Positions 17,606-26,571 of a stretch of DNA of 64,000 nt are shown piece by piece; positions within the stretch are counted from its first letter, which is position 1; the number at the start of each line of letters is the position of its first letter. Source of the stretch: Planctomycetota bacterium (GTDB lineage: Bacteria > Planctomycetota > UBA1135 > GCA-002748355); NCBI GenBank assembly GCA_002748355.1, contig PDSF01000026.1:186001-250000 (forward strand). The letters are read 5' to 3'. Below the pieces are notes generated by a model. It made no database searches. It had not been told where the DNA came from and worked only from the letters and a program-made list of their open reading frames with translations. Made by a program: the position numbers and the translations under genes.

Positions 17606-20011
17606 ATGTTGCTACGCACCCTCACTACATTGGCGTTGCTTCTATGTCTCCCGGGCCTCTCGGCTCAAGGGAGCGAGATGCTGCGTGTTACTGGCTCGCG
17701 CCTTGTGCCAAGAGAAGCGAAACCCGGCGCTGAGGTTCGGCTCGAGGTGGATGTCGAAATCCAGCCGGGCTACCACGTTTATGGCAAGAAGAGTGGTCGG
17801 CCGCCGAGTCTCACTCTCAGCGAAGCCAGGGGCCTCAAGCCGAAGGGTGAGCTGCAGTTCCCCGATGGTGAGCCGCACGAGCAGATGGGCATCACCAGCT
17901 ACTGGGTCGTGGGCAAGGCCACGCTCAGTCAGGTCTATCTCCTGCCCAAGTCGGCCCAGGCTGGCGAGCTGGAGATCAAGGGCGCCGTGGCCGGGGACAT
18001 CTGCAATGACGCGATGTGCTCTCAGCTGCAGCCGCAGGGCTTTGTGGCCAAGCTGAAGGTGCTTGCGGCCGTGCCAGCGGCAGCCCCGGCGCCTGCAGCA
18101 CCCGAGGCTGGGGCTGCCCAGGACCCGATGGCAGGGATTGGCACCGATCCGGACTTCGGTGGCGGGTCGGAGCTGATTGCGGAGCTGACATTTGTGCCGG
18201 AGTCGGCGCGGCCAGGCGAGGTCGTGGAGATTCGGGTCAGCGTCATGCCGCCGCTCGGTAAGCACGTTTACGGGGCGAAGCAAGACGGAGGCATGCGGAC
18301 CACGCTGAGTTTGATCGGCGATGGCGGCACCAAGCCCATCGGGCATAGCCAGCTGCCTGACGGCGAGGAGCATGAGGGCAGTTATTGGCTCAGCGATCCC
18401 TTCGAGATCGTGCAGCGGGTTCTCGTTCCTGAGCACACACCAGCAGGGCAGCTGCATTTTTATGCCCGGCTCGACTTCATGGTCTGCGACGAGTACTCCT
18501 GCGACCCGCCGGGGCACAAGGAGTTTAAGGTCTCCCTGCCGGTCGCCCTTGGGGATGTCCGCAAGGAATACGCGCCCAGCGCCGCCGATTTGGAGATTTT
18601 GCAGGGTAAAGCTGCCGCCCCGGAGGCGGTCGGTGACAGCGGCACCCATGGATCTGAGGAGGATAAGGAAAAGAAAGACCTCTGGGCTTTCTTGCTGCTC
18701 GCGATCGGCGGTGGGCTCTTCGCCCTGGCGATGCCTTGCACTTATCCGATGATCCCGATCACGATCTCGTTCTTTACCAAGCAGGCCGAAAATCGTGGCG
18801 GCAAGGTTTTGCCGCTGTCGATTACCTATGGCTTTGGCATCGTGCTGATCTTCATTCTGATCGGCTTGACGGTCGGATCGGCGATCATCCCCTTTGCCAC
18901 CCACTGGAGTACCAACCTCTTGATTGGGGTGGTATTCTTCTTCTTTGCCTTGTCGCTGTTTGGCATCTTTAACCTGCAGCCGCCTCGTTTTCTTATGGAC
19001 GTCGCGTCCAAGGCCTCGATGAAGGGTGGATTTATCGGGGTCTTCCTGATGGGGGCGACGCTGGTCGTTACCTCCTTTACTTGCACCGCGCCCTTTGTCG
19101 GCACCTTGCTGGCTGCTGGGGCCAAGCAGGGTTATGCGCGGATGACCCTAGGCATGGCGGTCTTTGGCCTGACGATGGCGATTCCCTTCGTCATCTTGTC
19201 GATGTTGCCTAGCAAGCTGAAGTCCATGCCTCGTAGCGGCAACTGGATGAATACGCTCAAGGTCGTGTTGGGCTTCATCGAAATCGCGGCGGCACTCAAG
19301 TTCTTCTCCAATGCTGAGCTGGACCTGAAGCTCCATATTCTGCCGCGAGAGCTTTTCTTGCTCCTGTGGTTCGGCATCTTCCTCGTCGCCGCGCTTTTTC
19401 TCTTTGGGATTATCAACCTGAAGGGAGAAGCGAAGGAGGGGATTGGCCCCTCCCGCATGGCCTGGGGTGTCGTGTTGCTCATGTTCGGCTTCTACAACCT
19501 CTTTGGAGCTCTGGGGAACCAACTGGACTGGATCATGACGGCGATGGCGCCGCCCTACAGTGCAGAGCAACTGCATGCGAGGGCCGTGTCTGCCCCGGTA
19601 GATCTGAAGTATCCGAAGGCCGATCGGAAGCATGGCGGGAGGCACCTGGTCTTTATCGACGATTATGATGCCGCACGCCACGCCGCGTCCCTGGAGGGCA
19701 AGCTGCTCCTGGTAAACTTTACCGGCCACCAATGACTGAACTGTCGCATGATCGAGAAGAGCTTCTTCCTCGAGTTGGCGGTCGCCAAAAAAATGGAAGC
19801 GAAGTTTGTCGAGGCGCGTTTGCACATCGACTCGCCGGATAAGAACAAGGAGCAGATCCTGAAGCTCTGGAAGACCCTCGGAAAAATTGCATCGACCCCG
19901 ATCTATCTCGTTCTGGATCCCAAGACGGAGAAGGAGCTGGGGCGAGTAAATGGCTCGTATAGCGACAAGCTGCGGGTGCTGTTCGATCGCGATTTTTCTC
20001 GGAGTCAGTAA
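17606..20011 (+). CDS. DsbD/ScsB-type thiol:disulfide interchange selenoprotein (Sec at UGA codon 710)
   Basis: Read through the in-frame TGA at 19733-19735, this is 801 residues. A signal peptide (1-20) is followed by two DsbD-alpha-like domains with Cys pairs 133/138 and 294/299, eight or so membrane helices (about 360-645) with the conduit cysteines PCTYP 378 and FTCTAP 493, and a thioredoxin-like domain. There the text runs LLVNFTGHQ-stop-LNCRMIEKSFF: the stop replaces the first Cys of the family motif FTGxxCxNCRxME, giving UxxC (U710, C713). The domain then continues normally to STPIYLVLDP, including the cis-Pro. The distal frame overlaps the next ATG (TAATG). It would carry electrons from cytoplasmic thioredoxin to exported substrates. 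Alternatives are a sequence error or a pseudogene; the hairpin after the UGA argues against both. Confidence 0.85.
19752..19773 (+). promoter_or_regulatory. Candidate bacterial SECIS hairpin
   Basis: Starting 17 bases after the UGA, TCGA-GAAGA (19752-19760) pairs with TCTTC-C-TCGA (19764-19773): nine base pairs with one bulged C and the apical loop GCT (19761-19763). The loop begins with G and lies 25 bases after the UGA. The published bacterial SECIS model asks for a loop 16-37 bases downstream with a G in its first two positions, so both criteria are met. It lies inside the coding sequence, as expected in bacteria, and would bind SelB. Confidence 0.75.
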
Positions 20012-20886
20012 TGCGCCGAGCTTCCGCCTTTTTTGCAGCCTTTGTCGGTGGCTTCTTACCGCTGGCGGGCTGCTTTGTCGCAGGTAAGGCCCCGGAGCGT
20101 CCCAGCAGCTCGGCAGTGACGGCCTTGCCCTTTGCTCTGCTGCACGAGCGCTTCAAGGAGCTGTCGCGGCGCGATAACGCCCAGACTTTCAGTGAGCTGC
20201 GTAACCACATGGTTGCGGCCCTGGACGATTGGCCGGTGGCGCTGCGTCCTCTGGATTTTGAGCTGGATGGGACGCTCAGTGATTGGGCTGCTTTGCAGCA
20301 CTACGAAGACTGGGAGGATATGCAGCGGGCGCTCGCCAGCCCTGTGCCAGGGCTGGTCGGCAAGCGTCGGATGCTTTATCGATACTTCGCTGAGTGGCGG
20401 CGGGGGAGCTTTGCGCTGGATCTCGCTCGGCTGGGGCTGTGGGAGGAGGCGGATGCTCTCCCCAGGCGTTGGTCGGACTTGGCCGACGAGGTGGTCCGCT
20501 GGCGGCGTGAGGGCGGGGCAGAGCTCATGCGGGCGCTGCAGCCGCGCGAGCGCTTCCTCTGCAAGTTGCTGCCCTTGCTGATCCGCTATGACGGGGCGCT
20601 GCAGGAGCTGGAGCTGAGGCTGGCGGTGCTGGGTAAGGAGGGGCCGTCGCCCGAGGACCGGGAGGCGATGCTGGATTTTGTCCAGAAGGCTCTGGGGCTC
20701 GCCGCTCAGTTCCAGGCGGTCGAAGTGGCATATCCCAGCTTCCAGCTCTACCGCGACCAGGCGAGGAGGCTGTCGCTGCGCGGGGGCTTGCGGCTCTTGA
20801 AGCAGTTTCGGCTCGCGGCGCGATCGCGGCGGGCGCTGGAGCTTCGCGAGAAGATCGAAGCGGCGCTGGGGAAGCCGGCCAAGTAG
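20011..20886 (+). CDS. Predicted lipoprotein, translationally coupled to the selenoprotein
   Basis: 291 residues. Its ATG overlaps the TAA of the DsbD frame (TAATG), which supports translation of that distal frame. The N-terminus MRRASAFFAAFVGGFLPLAGC ends in a lipobox (LAGC), so it is probably a lipoprotein anchored at Cys 21. The rest is helical and rich in Leu, Arg and Glu, with repeated WRR/LRL-type amphipathic stretches and a basic C-terminus. I do not recognise a family. Coupling to a DsbD conduit suggests it works in the periplasm near that system, perhaps as a partner or client; that is inference. Confidence 0.75.
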   Translation: MRRASAFFAAFVGGFLPLAGCFVAGKAPERPSSSAVTALPFALLHERFKELSRRDNAQTFSELRNHMVAALDDWPVALRPLDFELDGTLSDWAALQHYEDWEDMQRALASPVPGLVGKRRMLYRYFAEWRRGSFALDLARLGLWEEADALPRRWSDLADEVVRWRREGGAELMRALQPRERFLCKLLPLLIRYDGALQELELRLAVLGKEGPSPEDREAMLDFVQKALGLAAQFQAVEVAYPSFQLYRDQARRLSLRGGLRLLKQFRLAARSRRALELREKIEAALGKPAK

Positions 20887-20986
20887 CCGTCAGGGGCGCT
20901 GGCCCTGGTCTCGCTCCTGTCTCCGCCCCTAGTTTTCGCCTCGTTTTCGTCTCTGTGTCCGTGGCAGCCTGCTAAGAAAGGCTCCC

Positions 20987-21544
20987 ATGCTTGGCGACTG
21001 GCAAGAGATCGAACGACAGAACGAAGGCAGCTTCCGCATCTTCGATGTGTGGCGGGTGCAGAGCCGCTCACCCCGCACCGGCGAGGCGCACGAGTTCTAC
21101 ACCCTCGACTGCCGCGATTGGGTCAATGTCCTGGCCTGGACCGAGGAGGAGCGTCTGGTGCTGGTGCGGCAGTTCCGGCATGGGCCCGAGGAGTTCACCC
21201 TCGAAATTCCCGGTGGTGCTGTGGATCCCGGGGAGGACCTGCTGGAGGCCGGGCTTCGAGAGCTTCGCGAAGAGAGTGGCTATGTCGCTGGCGAAGCTAA
21301 GCTGCTCGGCGCGGTCAACCCCAACCCGGCGATCTTCGGCAACAGCTGTGGCACGGTGCTGGCGACCGGCTGTCGTCCTGAGGGTGAGCTGATCCTGGAT
21401 GCCGGGGAAGACATCCAGGTCATGACGCTGACGCCCGCCGAAGTTCGGCAGGCGATGCGTGCGGGTCAGGTCAACCACGCACTGGTCTTCGCAGCCTTCC
21501 TCTGGGGAGAACTGGAAGGGGCGCCTTCGCTCTTTGGCTTCTGA
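20987..21544 (+). CDS. Nudix hydrolase, ADP-ribose pyrophosphatase-like
   Basis: 185 residues. The Nudix box is complete, from GGAVDPGEDLLEAG through LRELREESGY at about residues 75-98, providing the Mg2+-binding glutamates. The preceding strand EEERLVLVRQFRHGPEEFTLEIP matches the ADP-ribose/NDP-sugar pyrophosphatase (NudF-like) group, including the RQFRxG motif. A ribosome binding site AAAGG precedes the ATG. It would clear ADP-ribose or similar nucleoside diphosphate derivatives in the cytoplasm. It may be a separate unit, 100 bases after the lipoprotein gene. Confidence 0.9.
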   Translation: MLGDWQEIERQNEGSFRIFDVWRVQSRSPRTGEAHEFYTLDCRDWVNVLAWTEEERLVLVRQFRHGPEEFTLEIPGGAVDPGEDLLEAGLRELREESGYVAGEAKLLGAVNPNPAIFGNSCGTVLATGCRPEGELILDAGEDIQVMTLTPAEVRQAMRAGQVNHALVFAAFLWGELEGAPSLFGF

Positions 21545-21597
21545 GCGGGAATCCTGAGCGGGGGACCTGAGGCAGGCGCGAAGGGACGGGCTAGCGC

Positions 21598-21762
21598 CTA
21601 CTTCTTCTTTTCGACGTGCTTGGTGTGCTTGCGCAGGCGCGGGCAGTACTTGCTGAGCTCGAGCTTCGGCGTGCCCGGCTTCTTGCGGATCGTGTAGTTA
21701 CGCTCGCCCGTCTCGGAGCAGACGAGATGCACGATCTCCTTCTTCTTCTTCGGCTTGGCCAT
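21598..21762 (-). CDS. rpmG: 50S ribosomal protein L33
   Basis: 54 residues from [14 protein letters not shown], with AGGTGG upstream; longer in-frame starts are not needed. The core [29 protein letters not shown] is diagnostic for L33. Canonical zinc-binding L33 has two CxxC pairs; here each pair keeps only its first Cys (Cys 15 and Cys 40; Thr 18 and Leu 43 replace the others), so it probably binds no zinc. It is divergent from the beta-oxidation gene. Confidence 0.93.
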   Translation of the reverse strand: MAKPKKKKEIVHLVCSETGERNYTIRKKPGTPKLELSKYCPRLRKHTKHVEKKK

Positions 21763-21974
21763 CTCGTCCACCTCTAGGGGGTCATTGTTGCGGAGGCGTT
21801 GCGGCTCCCGCAAAAAGGGACGGAGGATCCTAGCGCTCGCGCCCGGGGCTGCAAGAGCGCGGATCTACGATTGTTCCGGCCCCTCTCGCCGGGCATCCTC
21901 TTCTCGGCTTCTGGCCCTTTGATTGCCTCTCCCCCCCCCTTCCCGGCGCCGCTGAGCGCACGAGGAGCGTCGCT

Positions 21975-24008
21975 ATGGCTTACGAATTCCAAGGTCGCCG
22001 TCTGCAAAAGATCGCTGTCATCGGCTCTGGGCAGATCGGCCCTGATATTGCCCTCTATTTCTCAAAGGTCCTGTCGCGCTCGGGGGTCCAGGTCGTCGTC
22101 GTCGATATCTCGGACGAGGCCCTGGCTAGGGGGGAGAAGAAGTTCCTGAAGAAGATCGCCAAGGGCGAGGAGAGCGGGGCTTTCGCCGCGCCCATGGCCG
22201 AGGCCATGCGCGGCGCCGTCACTTGGACGAGTGACTACGGCCTGCTCAGCGATGCCGACTTCGTCGTCGAGGCCGCGACCGAAGATCAGGCCTTGAAGGG
22301 GCGGATCTTTGCCGATCTCGAGAAGCGCTGCTCCAAGGACACGATCTTTGCCTCAAACAGCTCGCACCTGGAGCCCGAGCGCATCTTCGAGGGGATCGAG
22401 GACAAGAGCCGCAGCCTGGTCATCCATTACTTCTTCCCGGCCGAGCGCAATCCGATGGTCGAACTCGTGCCCGGAGCCGAGACCGACCCCAAGCTGACGG
22501 CGTATCTGCGCGACTTCTACGAGGTCATCGGCAAGGTGCCGATCGTCGTGGGATCGCGTTACGGCTATGCGCTGGATCCGGTCTTTGAGGGGGTGTTCCT
22601 CGCCGCGGCGCTGTTGGCCGAGAACGGCGTGGCAACGCCGAAGGAGATCGATACGGTCGCGGTCAAAGCCCTTGGCCTGGGTATCGGTCCCTTTACCGCG
22701 ATGAACCTGACTGGGGGTAATCCCATCACCGCGATCGGCCTCGATCATTACACCAAGCGTATCCACTCCTGGTATCGGACACCGCAGATCCTGAAGGACG
22801 CGGTCGAGAGCGGGACGGCCTGGGAGGTTCCCGGGCGCGACGAGGTCGTGGAGGTCGAGGACGGCAAGCGCCAGAAGATTACCGATGCCCTGCGCGGGGC
22901 CTTCTTTGGCATCTGCACCGAGATTGTCGACTCGGGTATTAGCAGCGTCGACGACATGGATATGGCCGTCGAGATTGCCTTGGTGATGAAGGCGCCGTTC
23001 AGGTTTATGAACTCCCTCGGCACGGGTGAGGCCCTGCGCCTGGTCGAGAAATACGCGAAAGAGAACGAGGGCTTCCCGGTGCCGCGTTTGTTGAAGGCGC
23101 ATGGCAGCGAGAGCAAGCCTTTCCAGATCCGGTACATCACTCGCGAGGACCGGGAGGGGGTCGCGCATCTGACCATCCGCCGGCCGGCGGTGCTGAACGC
23201 GCTTAACCAGGCGGTCTTCGATGAGATTCGCAGCAGCTTTACTGCTCTGGCGAACGATGACTCGGTCAAGGCTGTGGTGCTGAGGGGCTTTGGGGTCAAA
23301 GCCTTTGTCAGCGGAGCCGACGTCAAGTTCTTGGCCAAGATCAACAGCGTCGAGCAGGGCACGGCTACCAGCGCCGATTCGCAGGCTGCGATCCAGGTGA
23401 TTGAGGACTGCAAGAAGCCGGTCGTCTGCGCTTATAACGGCCTGGCCTTTGGTGGCGGTAACGAGCTGGCGATGGCCTGCAATATGCGCATTGCGCGCAG
23501 TGACCTGAAGGTTCTTGCTGGGCAGCCTGAACCGTCGCTTGGCATTCTGCCGGGCGCCGGGGGCACCCAGCGTTTGCCGCGTTTGGTCGGCTTCGAGGCG
23601 GCCAATGAGATGCTGCGCAATGCCCGTCCGATTTCGGCGGCGAAGGCACTGGAGATCGGGCTGGTCGACGAGCTGGTCGATGGCGATGTCGTCGCCCTGC
23701 GCGACCGAGCGCATGCGCTGGCTCTGGAGCTGGCTAGTGGCGAGCGGGAGCTGCCGGAGATCGATGCTTTGCCGTTAGCGAACGTTCCGGAAGAGCTGCC
23801 GGCTGTCGATATTGGGCACTTCAGCACTGCGGTCGACGCGCTGATCGTCGATGCCATTCTCAGTGGTGCCAAGATGACCTTGAAGGATGGGCTCGCGTAC
23901 GAGGCGAAGAAGTTCGGCGAGGTCTGCGGTCTGGAGGACATGCGCATCGGCGTGGTGAATTTCCTGAAGAACGGGCCACGGCAGAAAGCCGAGTTCGTCC
24001 ATGGCTGA
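21975..24008 (+). CDS. 3-hydroxyacyl-CoA dehydrogenase / enoyl-CoA hydratase fusion
   Basis: 677 residues with GAGGAG before the ATG. The N-terminal two thirds are a 3-hydroxyacyl-CoA dehydrogenase: Rossmann start KIAVIGSGQIGPDIALYFSK, FVVEAATED, SNSSHLEPERI and HYFFPAERNPMVELVPG with the catalytic His-Glu pair, then the helical C-terminal domain. From about 395 there is a crotonase domain: HLTIRRPAVLNALNQ, GFGVKAFVSGADV, YNGLAFGGGNELAMACNMRIA, with EPSLGILPGAGGTQRLPRLVG supplying catalytic Glu. The order (dehydrogenase first) is opposite to FadB/FadJ. It should catalyse two consecutive beta-oxidation steps, with a thiolase gene at 51219 as a possible partner. Confidence 0.93.
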   Translation: MAYEFQGRRLQKIAVIGSGQIGPDIALYFSKVLSRSGVQVVVVDISDEALARGEKKFLKKIAKGEESGAFAAPMAEAMRGAVTWTSDYGLLSDADFVVEAATEDQALKGRIFADLEKRCSKDTIFASNSSHLEPERIFEGIEDKSRSLVIHYFFPAERNPMVELVPGAETDPKLTAYLRDFYEVIGKVPIVVGSRYGYALDPVFEGVFLAAALLAENGVATPKEIDTVAVKALGLGIGPFTAMNLTGGNPITAIGLDHYTKRIHSWYRTPQILKDAVESGTAWEVPGRDEVVEVEDGKRQKITDALRGAFFGICTEIVDSGISSVDDMDMAVEIALVMKAPFRFMNSLGTGEALRLVEKYAKENEGFPVPRLLKAHGSESKPFQIRYITREDREGVAHLTIRRPAVLNALNQAVFDEIRSSFTALANDDSVKAVVLRGFGVKAFVSGADVKFLAKINSVEQGTATSADSQAAIQVIEDCKKPVVCAYNGLAFGGGNELAMACNMRIARSDLKVLAGQPEPSLGILPGAGGTQRLPRLVGFEAANEMLRNARPISAAKALEIGLVDELVDGDVVALRDRAHALALELASGERELPEIDALPLANVPEELPAVDIGHFSTAVDALIVDAILSGAKMTLKDGLAYEAKKFGEVCGLEDMRIGVVNFLKNGPRQKAEFVHG

Positions 24009-24048
24009 TGCCCGCTAGCGCCCCGACACTCTTGCAACGGTCCCATTG

Positions 24049-24918
24049 ATGGAACGAGCCCCTTTTACTGCCTGCCTTGCGCAGATCAGCCCGCGCCTGG
24101 GTGAGGTAGAAGCGAACTTCGCGATGCACGTCGAGGCGATGGCCGAGGCCGATGAGCGGGGGGCGCGACTCGTGCTCTTTCCCGAGCTGGCACTGACCGG
24201 ATATCGCCTGCGGGATTTGACCTACGAGCTCGCGCTGGGGCCGGAGCATCCTCTCGTGGGGCGGCTGGCGGCGCTGTCGAAGGGCGGTCCCGACTTCGTC
24301 ACTTCGTACGTCGAAGAGAGCGCGGATCACCGTTTCTATAATGTCGCGGCCTACTTCAGCGAGGGGCGGGTCCTGCATGTGCACCGCAAGGTCTACCTGC
24401 CGAGCTACGGGCTCTTCGAGGAGGGGCTGTTTATGGCGCCTGGGGCGAGTTTTCGCGCCTTCGATACGGGGCTCGGGCGTCTGGGGCTGCTTGTTTGCGA
24501 GGACGCATGGCATCTCTCGGCCGGTTACTCCTACTTCCTCCAGAATGTGGATTATCTCGTCGTCGTGTCGAGCTCGCCGGAGCTCGTCCTGCCCGCGGCC
24601 GGTGAGGAACCGAGCTCGGCCCGCACTTGGAACTCGCTGCTGGTTACGGCGGCCAACTTCTTCAACGTCGCCTGTCTCTTTGTGAATCGCGTGGGTTATG
24701 AGGACGGCGTCAAGTTCTGGGGCGGTTCCAAAATCGTCGCTCCGGACGGGCAGTTCGTTGCGAGTGCCGGGCAGGTCGAACCAGAGCTTTGCTTTGGGGA
24801 AGTCGACCCAGCGCGGATCCGCCTGGCGCGGATGAACCTGCCCATGCGGCGTGATGAGCGGCCGGAGTTGCTGCGCGACGTGATCGAGGGCCTTGGCTGC
24901 GAGGAGGGCGTGCTGTGA
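24049..24918 (+). CDS. Nitrilase-superfamily amidohydrolase, probable glutaminase partner of NadE
   Basis: 289 residues. The carbon-nitrogen hydrolase triad is visible: Glu 46 in LFPELALTGY, Lys 114 in HRKVYLPSYG and Cys 150 in LLVCEDAWH. The segments FxExxxFxxG and GLFEEGLFMAPG resemble the amidase half of glutamine-dependent NAD+ synthetases. Its stop overlaps the next gene's start (GTGA), and that gene is an NadE of the ammonia-only size. I infer that the two proteins together do what the fused enzyme does elsewhere, this one releasing ammonia from glutamine. A TTG directly upstream of the ATG is also open. Confidence 0.88.
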   Translation: MERAPFTACLAQISPRLGEVEANFAMHVEAMAEADERGARLVLFPELALTGYRLRDLTYELALGPEHPLVGRLAALSKGGPDFVTSYVEESADHRFYNVAAYFSEGRVLHVHRKVYLPSYGLFEEGLFMAPGASFRAFDTGLGRLGLLVCEDAWHLSAGYSYFLQNVDYLVVVSSSPELVLPAAGEEPSSARTWNSLLVTAANFFNVACLFVNRVGYEDGVKFWGGSKIVAPDGQFVASAGQVEPELCFGEVDPARIRLARMNLPMRRDERPELLRDVIEGLGCEEGVL

Positions 24919-25742
24919 GTCTCGATCCGCTGAGCCTCAACTGTGAGCTGGCTGTGCAATCCCTCGTGGGCTTTCTCCGCGAGGAAACACGGAAGTTCGG
25001 CTTCGAGAAGCTGGTCATCGGCCTGTCGGGAGGGATAGACAGCGCTCTCACCTCGGCGCTGGCGACCGAGGCCTTGGGGCCCGAGAACGTGATCCCGATC
25101 GCGATGCCACACGCGACATCGGTACCGAGTTCGCTCGCTGATGCACGCCTGGTGGCCGAGCATCTGGGGCTGGACCTGCGGGTCGTTGATATTACTGCTT
25201 CGACCGATGCGATGGCCGCGCAGCTCGATTGTGAGGATGCTCTTCGGCTTGGCAACATCAAGGCGCGCATGCGCATGATCGTGCTCTACGACTGCTCGGC
25301 AAAGGAGTCGGCCCTGGTCGCAGGGACGAGCAACAAGACCGAGATGCTCCTAGGTTATTCGACCCAGCACGGGGATAGCGCTTCGGGGATCAACCCCATC
25401 GGCGACCTCTATAAATGCCAGGTTTTCGAGCTGTCGGAGGCGATGGGGCTGCCGCGGTCGGTGATCGACAAGGCCCCGTCGGCGGACCTCTGGGAGGGGC
25501 AGACCGACGAGCAGGAGATGGGCTTTCGTTATGCCGAACTCGATCGGCTCCTGGTCAAGATTGTCGACCACCGTGCAACGGATGCTCAGCTGGAGCGGGC
25601 CGGCTTTGACCTGAGCTTCGTTCAGGAACTGCGGCGCCGGGTGCGAAATGCACAATACAAACGACAGCCACCGATCCTGGCCAAGGTGGGGATGCGCACG
25701 ATCGGGATGGACTTCCTCTATCACCGGGACTGGGGGCGCTAG
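24915..25742 (+). CDS. nadE: NAD+ synthetase
   Basis: 275 residues, GTG start overlapping the previous stop by four bases. It amidates deamido-NAD+ with ATP, the last step of NAD+ synthesis. The PP-loop LSGGIDSALTSALA, the GTSNKTEMLLGYSTQHGDSAS block, PIGDLYKCQVFELS and PSADLWEGQTDE are typical of NadE. It lacks an N-terminal glutaminase domain, which is supplied by the coupled nitrilase-type gene just upstream. Confidence 0.95.
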   Translation: MSLDPLSLNCELAVQSLVGFLREETRKFGFEKLVIGLSGGIDSALTSALATEALGPENVIPIAMPHATSVPSSLADARLVAEHLGLDLRVVDITASTDAMAAQLDCEDALRLGNIKARMRMIVLYDCSAKESALVAGTSNKTEMLLGYSTQHGDSASGINPIGDLYKCQVFELSEAMGLPRSVIDKAPSADLWEGQTDEQEMGFRYAELDRLLVKIVDHRATDAQLERAGFDLSFVQELRRRVRNAQYKRQPPILAKVGMRTIGMDFLYHRDWGR

Positions 25743-25872
25743 CTCGTCGGCTGCGAGGGGCGTCGCGCTGCCAGGATGGGCCTTTTCCTGCATTTACTTG
25801 GCCTAGGAGCCTCTGTTGCTGAGTCGCTCCGCTGGCCGAGAGCTGGGTCTCTACCTGTGGTAGCATGCTCTC

Positions 25873-26373
25873 GTGTCTGAATTCCGCTTAGAGCTTCGAT
25901 CTGACGCTGCGCTGGTCTTCCAGCATCTTCCTCTCGTCTATGTCGAGTGCATGCTGATGATTCCGCAGACCCTCGACGACGATGATGAACGTCTTCGAGC
26001 TCGGCTGTTCCCGGATGTGTATCTCGATGACGAGGACAACGCCGAGTGGGAGCGCTACGGGAAGCCCGAGCTCTTTGCTCTTTTTGCCTCGCAGTCTGAG
26101 ATTGTGCGTAAGGATTTGCAGGGGCTTGCGCCAGAGGCCGAGGGCTTTGGCTACCGACTGGTCGTCCCTGCGCAGCATCGCGTGGGGTGGATGGCTGCTC
26201 TCAATGCAGCACGCCTGATGCTGGCGGAAAAGCACGGCATCCAGGCAGTGGACATGAATCGGCCACTCGATGTGGATGAGCCGACGGAAAAGGATTTTGC
26301 CCTCTTCCGAATTGATCGTCTGGGTGAGCTTGAGGAGCTGTTCGTGCAGGCAGGGGATGTTGAGCTGGGCTGA
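25873..26373 (+). CDS. DUF2017-like protein
   Basis: 166 residues, GTG start. The segments DERLRARLFPDVYLDDEDNAEWERYGKPEL and RVGWMAALNAARLMLAEKHGI resemble DUF2017, a small acidic cytoplasmic family known mainly from actinobacteria; its function is unknown. The resemblance is from memory of the family pattern and is not verified. It is probably a single-gene unit, 130 bases after nadE. Confidence 0.65.
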   Translation: MSEFRLELRSDAALVFQHLPLVYVECMLMIPQTLDDDDERLRARLFPDVYLDDEDNAEWERYGKPELFALFASQSEIVRKDLQGLAPEAEGFGYRLVVPAQHRVGWMAALNAARLMLAEKHGIQAVDMNRPLDVDEPTEKDFALFRIDRLGELEELFVQAGDVELG

Positions 26374-26571
26374 TTGTCTGGTCCCGTGTTCCGTACCCTT
26401 TGAGGCGCTCTAGTCTTCGTTGGTGGTGTCATGGGTTATGCTTGGCGCCGAAGTTGTCGCTGCATAACGCGCAGCTTCTACCTAGATCTCCGCGCAGCTT
26501 TCCCTAGCGTGTCGGTTGTACCTGCGTGGAATTCACATCGGCGTTTCAACGAAGCTTGTGGAGATGGCTCA

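Noticed and set aside
17642..18904. 420-codon antisense open frame
   Set aside because: Lies opposite the DsbD gene; composition is typical of a GC-rich shadow and no motif is present.
19748..20011. Separate 87-residue gene starting at ATG 19748
   Set aside because: It is the in-frame continuation of the thioredoxin domain, has no ribosome binding site, and starts after the active-site Cys; it is annotated as part of the selenoprotein.
22353..23714. 453-codon antisense open frame
   Set aside because: Shadow of the beta-oxidation fusion gene, with no recognisable domain.
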